A stretch of DNA of 47,966 nucleotides from JBQCHF01 sp051953655 (GTDB lineage: Bacteria; Actinomycetota; Actinomycetes; Motilibacterales; Motilibacteraceae). This document shows positions 23,812-31,994 of the stretch, one piece after another. The notes below the pieces were generated by a model, which was not told where the DNA came from, ran no database searches, and saw nothing but the letters and a program-made list of their open reading frames with translations. Position numbers and translations under genes: made by a program. The first letter of the stretch is position 1; each line of letters begins with the position of its first letter. The stretch spans positions 1-47,966 of the forward strand of contig JBQCIO010000075.1 of assembly GCA_051953655.1 (NCBI GenBank), read 5' to 3'.

Positions 23812-25575
23812 GTGAGCGCCCATAGACTCGCCGCCGTGACCGCTGAGACCCTCGCCGCCCGCAGCCTGGGCGCTCGCGGTTCCCGCTCGCCTTTAGGCGA
23901 TGCCGACCCGGCCGGGCGCATCCCGCCCGCCGCTGCCCGCGTGCTCGCATCCCTTCCTGACTGGTGGGAAACGCGAGCACGCGAGGCGGGCCTGGATGGG
24001 CGATGGTTGACCCTCAGCGAGGCGGTCGAGGGGCTAGACGTTTCCCTCCTCGCAGCCGCTGAGTCGGCCGAGGACACCTGGAGCGGAGTCGGCGAGGTGT
24101 CGGCCGAGGGGCTGGGCGCCGCCTACGTTGCCGCCCTCTCACCCGGAGTGCGGTCGCGGCACGGCCGCCACTACACCCCCTCGTCTTTGGCCGCCCACCT
24201 CTGGGACATGGCCCGGCGATCGGTGGGTCACGGCCAGCGGGCAGCAACGATGCGGGGTCTGGTCCGCGACCCCGCCTGCGGCGGCGGGGCTCTCCTGTTG
24301 CCCGCTCTGCGCGAGCATGTGCGCGCCGCAGCGCGCGTTGACGCGCAGGTCGCCCTCGCAGGGCTGCCGAGCATGATCGAGGGCGTCGACGCCGACCCTG
24401 CTGCGGTGCTCCTGGCGAACGTTGTCCTCGCTGCCGAGGCCCTTCCCCTCCTGTCCTCGGTTCCTGCCCGACGTCGGCGGCCGCTCCCTTCGCTTGCGAG
24501 AGTGGGTGACGGGCTAGCAGCCTCCCAGCGCCCAGCGCGTGTAGTGATCATGAACCCGCCTTATGGTCGCGTTCGGCTGACCGACGCTGAACGGCAGCGG
24601 TGGGCTCACGTCCTTTATGGACACGCGAACCTGTACGGACTGTTTATGGGTGCGGCGCTGGAGTCTCTCGACGACAAGGGCGTGCTGGCCGCGCTCGTCC
24701 CCACCAGCTTTACAAGCGGGCTCTACTTCTCTCGTCTCCGGCAGGCTTTGTCCGCGGACGCGCCTCTACGCGAGGTCGCCTTCGTTGCGGACCGTGACGG
24801 CACGTTCGCAGACGTGTTGCAAGAGACTTGCTTGGCGGTGTTCACCCGGCAGCGCGCGCGGCGAACGCTTGTGCAGAGCGTCGACCAGAGAACGTCCGAT
24901 GTGGCGAAGGTCAGTTCGCCGCGAGGTGCGTTGCCTTGGCTCCTCCCGCGGCGAGCAGACGATGCGCCCGCTGCTGGGGCGGCAGCCGCGATGCCTCTCC
25001 GGCTTTCCGATCTCGGTTACCGGTGTTCCACGGGTCCTCTGGTCTGGAACAGGCGTGCCGCGGATCTCTCTAGACGAGTTGCTGGCGGGGGAACTTACGT
25101 CCCGGTGGTATGGGCCGCAGACGTCGACGGGGGGCGGTTACATCGCGATCCCGCAAGGGACCACTACCGCTACCTACGAATGCGCGAGCGAGACGAGGAG
25201 GTCCTCACGCTCAAGGAGCCTTCGGTCCTCGTGCAGCGGACAACGGCGCCCGAGCAGACCAGGAGACTCGTGGTAGCCCACCTGAGTGCCGATGACCTTG
25301 TCGAATGGGGTGGACGGGTAGTCGTGGAGAATCACGTCAACGTCCTTCGGGCTACCGCAGAGGTGCCGGTGCTGGATGCTCCCACTCTTGCCGAAGTCCT
25401 TTCTACCCCCACGATTGACCGCGTTATCCGGTGCCTTACCGGATCAGTCGCGATCAGTGCGTACGAGTTGGATTCGCTTCCGTTCCCGTCGGCTGACGTC
25501 ATCACCGGATGGCGAGGGCTGTCAGGCGACGCCCTAGATAGAGCGGTTGCCGAGGCCTATCGGCCGGGGGCCTAG
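23812..25575 (+). CDS. N6-adenine DNA methyltransferase of a BsuBI/PstI-type system
   Basis: Transfers methyl from S-adenosylmethionine to adenine in the site cut by the next gene's product. Up to 587 residues. Seen: AdoMet motif I DPACGGGALLLPAL near 153, catalytic motif IV NPPYGRV near 246, HANLYGLFMGAALE near 265, and VPTSFTSGLYFSRLRQALS near 293, as in Eco57I/TaqI-like gamma-class enzymes. The C-terminal half is the likely target-recognition part. The outer start GTG 23812 has no close ribosome site; GTG 23836 lies 7 nt after TAGACT and may be the true, leaderless start. Third-position GC is clearly lower than in neighbouring genes, a sign of foreign origin. 2 nt before the endonuclease gene. 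Confidence 0.9.
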   Translation: MSAHRLAAVTAETLAARSLGARGSRSPLGDADPAGRIPPAAARVLASLPDWWETRAREAGLDGRWLTLSEAVEGLDVSLLAAAESAEDTWSGVGEVSAEGLGAAYVAALSPGVRSRHGRHYTPSSLAAHLWDMARRSVGHGQRAATMRGLVRDPACGGGALLLPALREHVRAAARVDAQVALAGLPSMIEGVDADPAAVLLANVVLAAEALPLLSSVPARRRRPLPSLARVGDGLAASQRPARVVIMNPPYGRVRLTDAERQRWAHVLYGHANLYGLFMGAALESLDDKGVLAALVPTSFTSGLYFSRLRQALSADAPLREVAFVADRDGTFADVLQETCLAVFTRQRARRTLVQSVDQRTSDVAKVSSPRGALPWLLPRRADDAPAAGAAAAMPLRLSDLGYRCSTGPLVWNRRAADLSRRVAGGGTYVPVVWAADVDGGRLHRDPARDHYRYLRMRERDEEVLTLKEPSVLVQRTTAPEQTRRLVVAHLSADDLVEWGGRVVVENHVNVLRATAEVPVLDAPTLAEVLSTPTIDRVIRCLTGSVAISAYELDSLPFPSADVITGWRGLSGDALDRAVAEAYRPGA

Positions 25576-25577
25576 CA

Positions 25578-26672
25578 ATGCGTGACCTACTTTCGCGTGC
25601 CGGCATTCAGGACCGCCTCGGTGTCATCTTTCCGAGAGCGGCCTTTGACGCTGTGCTAAACAACCCGCTCGCTGCCGCAGCCCTTGCGGCAATGTTGTAC
25701 GTCGACGCTGTCGTTCCAGATCTAGGTGAGGCGCCTGAGGAGGCGGTGTGGGTTCGCCCGAGCACCTGTCTCTGGATGAGCGATGCTGTCTACGCTCGGG
25801 ACTCAGCCGAGGAGCGTGCGGCGTGGCGGAGCGCTGCACTCCGAGACCGAAGGCACGTTGACCAATTGCAGACCTCCTGGGGGCTGTCCGGGGCTGGCGT
25901 AGAGCCGTGGTACCGCGATAATACGAGGGAGACCCTTCGCGACGAGACTTTCCCGGCCTGGTTGGATCACAACGCTTTACGTGTTCGGCCCGGAGTGAAG
26001 ACCACTAGTAACCGCCCGCGCTGGGCTCTTACGCAGGGCTTCGCTGATCTATTCGACCCTGCACTCGTGGGGGTCGCCTTGGAACGCGCCATCGAGGCGT
26101 GGCGCGATGCTCGAATGAATCCGACAGATCGGCTGCGTGTCGCCACTCTGCGGGACCGCGAACGCGCGGATCATGCCGTGAGCGTCACGCTTCCGGATCG
26201 AACGATTCGATACCTGGAACCGGGTGACGCGTCCCTTATTCTCAAGGGCGTCATCGAGCAATGGGCCCCAGCGCGGTTGACGGACCCGGTGGTTCTATCT
26301 ATATCGGAGCCTGGTGATAAGGTCTATGTGGCTGACGCCGCGCGGCTGCGCGCTCTGAGATTGACTCTAGATTCCAACAATCTGCTTCCCGATGCGCTGA
26401 TTGCGGACTTGCAGCCGGACTTTGTCGAGTTCTGGATCGTGGAAGCCGTCGCCACCGATGGACCCGTGACGGCGGACCGGAAGAATCAGCTGCTGCGATG
26501 GGCGCAAGATCAGCGTATTCCTATTGCCTCCTGTCGGTTCCTTTCTGCCTTTCTCGACCGCAATGCGGGGCCAGCGAAGCGGCGACTTAAGGACCTCGCG
26601 GTGGGAACATTTGCCTGGTACGCGTCAGAACCTGAGCGGGAACTTGCCTGGTATGAGATCCGGCAGGTCTGA
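25578..26672 (+). CDS. BsuBI/PstI-family restriction endonuclease
   Basis: 364 residues with the two-part layout of this family. The N-terminal helical domain contains NNPLAAAALAAMLYVDAV, RPSTCLWMSD and NTRETLRDETFPAWL with TTSNRPRWALTQGFADLFDP near 136-155. The C-terminal nuclease domain contains LEPGDASLILKGVIEQWAP near 214-232, SEPGDKVYVAD, LLPDALIADLQPDFVEFWIV and EAVATDGPVTADRK near 289-302, then FLSAFLDRN and FAWYASEPE. The Asp-x-Asp/Glu-Ala-Val region holds the expected metal-binding acids. Family members cut palindromic DNA (PstI cuts CTGCAG); the site here cannot be read. ATG 25578 follows the methyltransferase stop by 2 nt. Low GC for the window. It ends at a terminator. Confidence 0.88.
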   Translation: MRDLLSRAGIQDRLGVIFPRAAFDAVLNNPLAAAALAAMLYVDAVVPDLGEAPEEAVWVRPSTCLWMSDAVYARDSAEERAAWRSAALRDRRHVDQLQTSWGLSGAGVEPWYRDNTRETLRDETFPAWLDHNALRVRPGVKTTSNRPRWALTQGFADLFDPALVGVALERAIEAWRDARMNPTDRLRVATLRDRERADHAVSVTLPDRTIRYLEPGDASLILKGVIEQWAPARLTDPVVLSISEPGDKVYVADAARLRALRLTLDSNNLLPDALIADLQPDFVEFWIVEAVATDGPVTADRKNQLLRWAQDQRIPIASCRFLSAFLDRNAGPAKRRLKDLAVGTFAWYASEPERELAWYEIRQV

Positions 26673-26707
26673 GGTCGAGCAGAAGCCGACCCGCTAGGTT
26701 CCTGACC

Positions 26708-26760
26708 GGAGCCCCTGCCGTGTCCACGTGTCCCCCCGTCGCGGCAGGGGCTCCCTTGTG
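26708..26760 (+). terminator. Terminator of the restriction-modification operon
   Basis: A perfect 13 bp stem (GGAGCCCCTGCCG, 26708-26720, with CGGCAGGGGCTCC, 26742-26754) is followed by CTTGTGT. It lies 35 bp after the endonuclease stop and just inside attR, so the operon would not read into the host gene. Confidence 0.8.
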
Positions 26761-26782
26761 TCTCCGGCCGCGTCGCGCTCCA

Positions 26783-26835
26783 GGAGACGTACCTCTCAGT
26801 GCATAGCCGCGCCCTCGGAGTTCCACGTCATCGGC
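26783..26835. other. attR junction
   Basis: Right junction. The element half-site GGAGACGTACCTCTCAGTGC and on to 26810 is followed by core GCCC (26811-26814), then host TCGGAGTTCCACGTCATCGG, which continues the split hydrolase. When joined to the left element end, 19 of 27 arm positions are complementary across the core. Confidence 0.8.
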
Positions 26836-27063
26836 TCGATCCGCGACTGGCAGAGCAAGGACCGCCTCCACCTGATCGACGTCCCCACCCTGCTGCTCTC
26901 CGGCCGCCACGACGAAGCCACGCCGGCGCTGCAGGAGCCGCTCAAGGCCGGCATCGAGCGGACCGAGCAGCAGATCTTCGAGGAGTCCAGCCACCTCCCC
27001 ATGTGGGAGGAGCGCGAGGCCTACGCCGCCGCCGTCTCCGCGTGGCTGGCCCGGCACGACTGA
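26815..27063 (+). pseudogene. Proline-iminopeptidase-like hydrolase, 3' part
   Basis: The last 82 codons of the split gene, in the same frame as the 5' part when the element is removed: SEFHVIGSIRDW joins MNGP, and VPTLLLSGRHDEATPAL carries the catalytic Asp, ESSHLPMWEE the catalytic His. It cannot be translated usefully in place because no start or ribosome site precedes it in the element. Excision at GCCC would restore a 309-residue enzyme. Confidence 0.92.
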
Positions 27064-27073
27064 GCACGGTCTG

Positions 27074-27123
27074 CGTGAGGGGACCCCTCACCCGTCTAGT
27101 AGCGGGTCAGGGGTCCCCTCACG
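27074..27123. terminator. Large bidirectional hairpin after the hydrolase gene
   Basis: CGTGAGGGGACCCCT begins a 21 bp arm (27074-27094) that matches its partner (27103-27123) with one mismatch, around an 8 nt loop. It starts 10 bp after the hydrolase stop. The inner GGGGACCCC is itself palindromic. Probably a bidirectional terminator. Confidence 0.65.
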
Positions 27124-27166
27124 TCCATCCGGAGGGCATGGGTGGTCCATTCGTGCGGATCGGCTC

Positions 27167-27218
27167 GCATGGGTGTCACACCCCTAGGCATAGATGCGTA
27201 TGGGTGTGACACCCATGC
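27167..27218. repeat. Nested palindrome in non-coding DNA
   Basis: GCATGGGTGTCACACCC (27167-27183) and its exact complement (27202-27218) form a 17 bp stem with an 18 nt loop; each arm also contains the self-palindrome GGGTGTnACACCC. The rest of 27064-27379 holds no gene that I can support. Confidence 0.6.
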
Positions 27219-27379
27219 GAACGCACCCGGCCGCGTAGGCCGGACCGCCGCTGGCCGCCGCCGTCACCAGCGCCGTTGACCGTGCCCGTGCAGAACCGGT
27301 GGCGGCCGGCGGTCCGATGACCGTCGAAGGCCCGGCCCGCTGTTCCCCTGCCGCCCCGCAGCGAGCACACTTCCCCTCC

Positions 27380-28606
27380 GTGACGACGACGTCCGCCCGC
27401 ACCAGAGCGACCCAGCGCAGCCCCACCCGCCAGCTCCTGCTGGTGGGCCTCGCGCAGGTCCTGGCCATGGGTACCTGGTTCGCCGCCTCCGCCGCGGCGC
27501 CGGCGCTGCGCCAGCAGTGGCACCTCTCCTCGGCCCAGGCGACCCTGCTCACCACCGCGGTGCAGCTCGGCTTCGTCGTCGGAGCGCTCACCTCGGCCGC
27601 GCTCAACCTGCCCGACGTCGTCCACCCGCCCAAGCTGGCCGCGGTGAGCGCGCTGGTCGCGGCCGCCACCACCGCCGCGCTGCCCCTGCTCGCGCACGGG
27701 GTGGTTGTCGCGGTGCCCCTGCGCTTCCTCACCGGGCTGGCCCTGGCCGGGGTCTACCCGGTGGGCCTGAAGCTGGCCAGCAGCTGGTTCCTCGAGGGGC
27801 GCGGGGCGGCGCTCGGCCTGGTCGTCGGGGCGCTCACCCTCGGCAGCACCCTGCCGCACCTGATCGGCGGCTCGCTCGGCTCGGCCTGGCGGGAGGGGCT
27901 GTGGGTGGCCGCCGCGCTGGCCGCCCTGGCCGCGCTCATCCTGACGCGCACCGAGGTCGGCCCCTACGCCTCCCGGTCCACCGGGCTGCACCCGCGCGTG
28001 GTGCTGGGCCTGGTCCGCGAGCGCGGGCCGCGGCTGGCCAACCTCGGCTACGTCGGGCACATGTGGGAGCTCTACGCGGTGTGGACGTGGCTGCCGACGT
28101 TCCTGGCTGCCAGTTTCGCCGCCCGGGGCGTCGACGTCGCGGCGCCGGTGCGCGCGCTGCTGGCGTTCCTGGCGCTGGGCGCGTGCGGTGCGGCCGGCTG
28201 CGTGCTCGGCGGCCGGCTGGGCGACCGCTGGGGGAGGGCGCGGTTCGCTGCCGGCGCGATGGCGGTGAGCGGGGCGTGCTGCCTGCTGGCGGCCGTCACG
28301 TTCGGGCGCTCCCCGCTGCTGCTGGTGCCGGTGCTGCTGCTCTGGGGCGCCGCGGTCATCGCCGACTCGGCCATGTTCTCCACCTGCACCACCTCGGTGG
28401 TGGACAGCCACTACCTCGGCACCGCCCTGGCGTTCCAGACCTCGGTCGGTTTCCTGGTCAGCGCGGTGACCATCCAGGTCACGCCGCTGGTCGCCGACGC
28501 CCGCGGGTGGCCGTTCGCCGTGGCCAGCCTCGCGGCCGGGCCGCTGCTGGGGGCGCTGGCCATGCTGCGCCTCACCCCGCTGCTGCCGGAGAACGCCGCC
28601 GCCTGA
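27380..28606 (+). CDS. Major facilitator superfamily transporter
   Basis: 408 residues from GTG 27380; ATG 27317 and the open frame further back would only add a Pro/Ala-rich tail. About twelve hydrophobic segments, beginning LLLVGLAQVLAMGTWF near 23. The usual MFS loop motif is degenerate in the first half but GGRLGDRWGRARF near 276 in the second half is clear. YVGHMWELYAVWTWLP near 224 and SHYLGTALAFQTSVGFL near 337 are conserved-looking pore helices. Substrate cannot be named. It is transcribed alone, upstream of leuB, and no binding site is seen. Confidence 0.88.
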   Translation: MTTTSARTRATQRSPTRQLLLVGLAQVLAMGTWFAASAAAPALRQQWHLSSAQATLLTTAVQLGFVVGALTSAALNLPDVVHPPKLAAVSALVAAATTAALPLLAHGVVVAVPLRFLTGLALAGVYPVGLKLASSWFLEGRGAALGLVVGALTLGSTLPHLIGGSLGSAWREGLWVAAALAALAALILTRTEVGPYASRSTGLHPRVVLGLVRERGPRLANLGYVGHMWELYAVWTWLPTFLAASFAARGVDVAAPVRALLAFLALGACGAAGCVLGGRLGDRWGRARFAAGAMAVSGACCLLAAVTFGRSPLLLVPVLLLWGAAVIADSAMFSTCTTSVVDSHYLGTALAFQTSVGFLVSAVTIQVTPLVADARGWPFAVASLAAGPLLGALAMLRLTPLLPENAAA

Positions 28607-28664
28607 CCGTCCCGCTATCCGGGACGGCGTGGCCGCATGCTGGACAGCGACCTAGGCTCCCCGC

Positions 28665-29708
28665 ATGGCGCGCGACATCAAGCTGGCAGTGGTGGCAGGC
28701 GACGGCATCGGCCCCGAGGTGGTCGCCGAGGGCCTCAAGGTGCTCGAGGCGGTGCTCCCGCAGCACGACGCGAAGGTCGAGGCCAGCGAGTACGACCTCG
28801 GTGCCCGCCGCTGGCACGCCACCGGCGAGACGCTGCCGGACGGCGTGCTGGCCGAGCTGCGCGGCCACGACGCCATCCTGCTCGGCGCCGTCGGCGACCC
28901 GGGCGTGCCCAGCGGCGTGCTCGAGCGCGGCCTGCTGCTGCGCCTGCGCTTCGAGCTCGACCACTACGTCAACCTGCGCCCGTCCCGGCTCTACCCCGGC
29001 GTCACCGGGCCGCTGGCCGGCGACAAGGACATCGACTTCGTCGTGGTCCGCGAGGGCACCGAGGGCCCCTACGTCGGCAACGGCGGCGCGCTGCGCGTGG
29101 GCACGCCCCACGAGATCGCCACCGAGGTGAGCGTCAACACCGCGTTCGGCGTCGAGCGGGTGGTGCGCGACGCCTTCCGCCGCGCGCAGGCCCGCCCGCG
29201 CCGCAAGCTCACCCTGGTGCACAAGAACAACGTGCTCGTGCACGCCGGGCACCTGTGGGCGCGCACCGTGGCCCGGGTGGCCGAGGAGTTCCCCGAGGTC
29301 ACCACCGACTACCTGCACGTCGACGCCGCCACGATCTTCCTGGTCACCCAGCCCGAGCGCTTCGACGTCGTGGTCACCGACAACCTCTTCGGCGACATCC
29401 TCACCGACCTCGCCGCCGCGGTCACCGGCGGCATCGGGCTGGCCGCCAGCGGCAACGTGAACCCCGACCGCACCGCCCCGAGCATGTTCGAGCCGGTGCA
29501 TGGCAGCGCCCCGGACATCGCGGGCCAGCAGAAGGCCGACCCCACCGCCACCGTGCTCAGCGTGGCGATGCTGCTCGAGCACCTCGGCCTCGAGGCCGCC
29601 GCCCGCCAGGTGGAGGACGCCGTGGCCGCCGACCTCGCCGAGCGGGGCAGCGCCCAGCGCACGACGTCGCAGGTCGGCGACGCGCTGGCCGCGCGGGTCG
29701 CCGGCTGA
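28665..29708 (+). CDS. leuB: 3-isopropylmalate dehydrogenase LeuB
   Basis: NAD-dependent oxidative decarboxylation of 3-isopropylmalate in leucine synthesis. 347 residues, a normal length. Seen: GDGIGPEVVAEGLKVLE near 10, LRLRFELDHYVNLRPSRLYP near 92, VREGTEGPYVGNGG near 130, the catalytic Lys in LVHKNNVL near 187, and DNLFGDILTDLAAAVTGGIG near 240 with EPVHGSAPDIAG near 276. ATG 28665 follows TAGGCT (28653-28658) by exactly 6 nt with no ribosome site, so it is probably leaderless. No other leu gene is nearby. A 96 bp palindromic repeat follows 15 bp after the stop. Confidence 0.97.
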   Translation: MARDIKLAVVAGDGIGPEVVAEGLKVLEAVLPQHDAKVEASEYDLGARRWHATGETLPDGVLAELRGHDAILLGAVGDPGVPSGVLERGLLLRLRFELDHYVNLRPSRLYPGVTGPLAGDKDIDFVVVREGTEGPYVGNGGALRVGTPHEIATEVSVNTAFGVERVVRDAFRRAQARPRRKLTLVHKNNVLVHAGHLWARTVARVAEEFPEVTTDYLHVDAATIFLVTQPERFDVVVTDNLFGDILTDLAAAVTGGIGLAASGNVNPDRTAPSMFEPVHGSAPDIAGQQKADPTATVLSVAMLLEHLGLEAAARQVEDAVAADLAERGSAQRTTSQVGDALAARVAG

Positions 29709-29723
29709 GAGGACCCGGCCCGC

Positions 29724-29819
29724 TTCGGAACGATCACGTCCCCGTGATCGATCCATGCTTACCGCGACAGATCTGTCGCGGTAAGCATGGAAGGATCACG
29801 TCCGCGTGATCGTTCCGAA
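29724..29819. repeat. 96 bp palindromic repeat, full copy A
   Basis: A near-perfect palindrome centred on AGATCT (29769-29774). Outer arms TTCGGAACGATCACG and CGTGATCGTTCCGAA are exact complements. Each arm holds its own hairpin GATCACG-nnnn-CGTGATC (loops TCCC and TCCG), and the centre is a perfect 38 bp palindrome starting CCATGCTTACCGCGACAG. It lies between leuB and murT. Confidence 0.92.
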
Positions 29820-29864
29820 CGGGACCGGCGCGGGAGCGCCGCACCGCTCGGACATACTGGGCGC

Positions 29865-31214
29865 GTGCCTGCCGCCCGGAACCGCTCCAGGACAGCCCTG
29901 ACAGCCCTGACGGCGCCCGCAGCGTCCCGACCCCGGCTCGGCCTGCGCGGCAGCGCCGCGGTCGGCGCAGGCGTTCTGGCCGGGCGGCTGACGCCGCTGC
30001 TGCGCCTGGGCCGCGGCAGCACGGTGGGCGGCCGGGTGGCCCTCACCCTCGACCCGCGGCTGCTCGACCGCCTCGCGGCCGGCCGCGACGTCGTCATCGT
30101 CAGCGGCACCAACGGCAAGTCGACCACCACCCGCCTGGTCGGGGAGGCCCTGGCCGTCGACGGCCCGGTGGCCAGCAACCGCACCGGCGCCAACATGACC
30201 GAGGGCATCGTGCTGGCCCTCGCCCGCGAGCGCGCCGCCGGCCGCGCCGTGCTCGAGGTGGACGAGTCCTACGTCCCGTCGGTGGCCGACCGCACCCATC
30301 CCAAGGTCATCGCCCTGCTCAACCTCAGCCGCGACCAGCTCGACCGGGTGGCCGAGGTGCGCAAGGTCGCGGACCGTTGGCGCCACGGCATGGCCCAGCT
30401 CGGGCCCGACTGCACCGTGGTGGCCAACGCCGACGACCCGCTCGTCGTCTGGGCCGCCGAGACCGCTCCGCACGTCGTCTGGGTCGCGGCCGGCCGCGGC
30501 TGGGTGCAGGACGCCCCGCTGTGCCCGTGGTGCGCCTCCCTGCTCGCGGTGGAGGACGGCGCCTGGCGGTGCACCGGCTGCGAGCACCGCCGCCCCGAAC
30601 CCGAGCTCTCCGACGTCGACGGGCGCGCCGTCTCCACCACCGGCGGCTCCTGGCCGCTGCGCACCGCGCTGCCCGGCCGGGCCAACCGGTCCAATGCCCT
30701 GGTGGCGCTGGGCGTGGCGCTGGCCACCGGCGTCGACGGCGACCGCGCGTCCGCCGCCATCGCCGAAGTCGGCAGCGTCGACGGCCGCTACGAGCGCCGC
30801 CGCCACGGCCAGCACGTGGCCAGGATGCTGCTCTCCAAGAACCCGGCCGGCTGGAGCGAGCTGTTCACCATGCTCGAGCCCGGGGTGCCGGTGGTCGTCG
30901 CGGTCAACGCCGAGATCGCCGACGGCCTGGACACCTCCTGGCTGTGGGACGTGCAGTTCGAGCTGCTGGCCGGGCGGCAGGTGGCCGTCACCGGCGCCCG
31001 CCGCGCCGACGTCGCGGTGCGGCTCACCGTGGCCGGCGTGCCGCACGCCGTGGCCCCGGACCTGGCCGGTGCGCTGGCCGCGCTCCCGGCCGGTCCGGTC
31101 GACGTCGCCGCCAACTACACCGCGATGCGCGACGTCCGCCAGGCGCTCGCCGGTTGCCCGGTGGTGCCCGAGCCGGTCCGCGTGCCGTCCGAGCCGGCCG
31201 GGGGTGCCGCGTGA
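29865..31214 (+). CDS. murT: Lipid II isoglutaminyl synthase subunit MurT
   Basis: The Mur-ligase subunit that, with GatD, amidates the D-glutamate of lipid II to isoglutamine in peptidoglycan synthesis. 449 residues from GTG 29865. Seen: ATP loop SGTNGKSTTTRLVGEAL near 80, NRTGANMTEG near 103, the MurT zinc site CPWC near 221 with CTGC near 238, and the C-terminal DUF1727 region. GTG 29865 lies 6 nt after CATACT (29853-29858), suggesting a leaderless mRNA that begins just after the palindromic repeat. The N-terminus has a 9 bp tandem repeat coding for Thr-Ala-Leu. The stop overlaps gatD by 4 nt. Confidence 0.95.
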   Translation: MPAARNRSRTALTALTAPAASRPRLGLRGSAAVGAGVLAGRLTPLLRLGRGSTVGGRVALTLDPRLLDRLAAGRDVVIVSGTNGKSTTTRLVGEALAVDGPVASNRTGANMTEGIVLALARERAAGRAVLEVDESYVPSVADRTHPKVIALLNLSRDQLDRVAEVRKVADRWRHGMAQLGPDCTVVANADDPLVVWAAETAPHVVWVAAGRGWVQDAPLCPWCASLLAVEDGAWRCTGCEHRRPEPELSDVDGRAVSTTGGSWPLRTALPGRANRSNALVALGVALATGVDGDRASAAIAEVGSVDGRYERRRHGQHVARMLLSKNPAGWSELFTMLEPGVPVVVAVNAEIADGLDTSWLWDVQFELLAGRQVAVTGARRADVAVRLTVAGVPHAVAPDLAGALAALPAGPVDVAANYTAMRDVRQALAGCPVVPEPVRVPSEPAGGAA

Positions 31215-31966
31215 GCGACCTGTCGATCGTGCTGGTCTTCCCCGGCCTGCTCGGAACCTCCGGCGACCGTGGCAACGCGCTGGTCCTGCGCCACCGGGCG
31301 GCGGCGCGCGGCCTGGAGGTCGAGCTGGTCGAGGTCGAGCCCGGGCAGCCCGTGCCCGACTCCGCCGACGTCTACGTGATCGGCGGCGGCGAGGACGAGG
31401 CCCAGGGTGCGGCCTGCGAGCTGCTCGCCCGCGACGGCGGCCTGCCCCGCGCGGTGGGGCGCGGCGCCCCGGTGCTCGCGGTGTGCGCCGGGTTCCAGCT
31501 GCTCGGCGAGAGCTTCCCGGTCTCCGGCGACCCGCACCGCGCCGGCCTCGGCCTGGTCGACGTGCGCACCGAGCGGGTCACCCAGAAGCGGGCGGTGGGG
31601 GAGCTGCTGCTCGAGCCCACCCTGCCCGGCCTGCCCCCGCTCACCGGCTACGAGAACCACGCCGGGCGCACCGTCCTGGGCGCGGACGCCACCCCGCTCG
31701 GGCGGGTGGTGGCCGGCATCGGCAACGGGGTGCTCGACGGCGCCGTGCACGAGGTGGAGGGCGGGTCCCTCACCGACGGGGTGCTCGCCGGCAGCGTCGT
31801 CGGCACCTACCTCCACGGCCCGGTGCTGGCCCGCAACCCGGCCCTGGCCGACCTGCTGCTCGAGCGCGCCACCGGCGGCCCGCTGGCACCCCTCGACGAC
31901 GCCGAGGTGGAGCAGCTGCGCCGGGAGCGGCTGGCCGCCGTTCGCGCCCAGACACCCCGTCCATGA
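31211..31966 (+). CDS. gatD: Lipid II isoglutaminyl synthase glutaminase subunit GatD
   Basis: The class I (CobB/CobQ-like) glutamine amidotransferase that supplies ammonia to MurT. 251 residues. LLGTSGDRGNALVL near 13-26, VIGGGEDEAQG near 57, the nucleophile Cys in LAVCAGFQLLGESFP near 91-105, and the catalytic His in GTYLHGPVL near 199. The GTGA overlap (31211-31214) with murT couples the subunits, as in all known MurT/GatD pairs. Confidence 0.95.
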   Translation: MSDLSIVLVFPGLLGTSGDRGNALVLRHRAAARGLEVELVEVEPGQPVPDSADVYVIGGGEDEAQGAACELLARDGGLPRAVGRGAPVLAVCAGFQLLGESFPVSGDPHRAGLGLVDVRTERVTQKRAVGELLLEPTLPGLPPLTGYENHAGRTVLGADATPLGRVVAGIGNGVLDGAVHEVEGGSLTDGVLAGSVVGTYLHGPVLARNPALADLLLERATGGPLAPLDDAEVEQLRRERLAAVRAQTPRP

Positions 31967-31994
31967 GCGCGAGGCGCGCGGTAATCTCCCCGGC

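Larger units (their letters stand above)
16591..26814. mobile_element. 10.2 kb serine-integrase element inside an iminopeptidase gene
   Basis: Bounded by GCCC at 16591-16594 and 26811-26814; outside these the two halves of one hydrolase gene join in frame. Contents in order: large serine integrase, terminator, 0.44 kb repeat cluster, about ten short rightward genes of which only an HNH nuclease and a small-terminase-like protein are suggestive, then a methyltransferase/BsuBI-PstI endonuclease pair and a terminator. No capsid, portal, large terminase, conjugation or recognisable replication gene is seen. GC drops in the restriction genes. It is either a non-autonomous genomic island or a phage-satellite-like element. 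Confidence 0.9.

Noticed and set aside
16591..26814. An actinomycete conjugative element (AICE)
   Set aside because: There is no FtsK/TraB-type transfer protein, RepSA-like initiator or Nud/Kor regulator, and the integrase is of the serine rather than tyrosine type.
16591..26814. A complete prophage
   Set aside because: The element is only 10.2 kb with no large terminase, portal, capsid, tail or lysis gene recognised.
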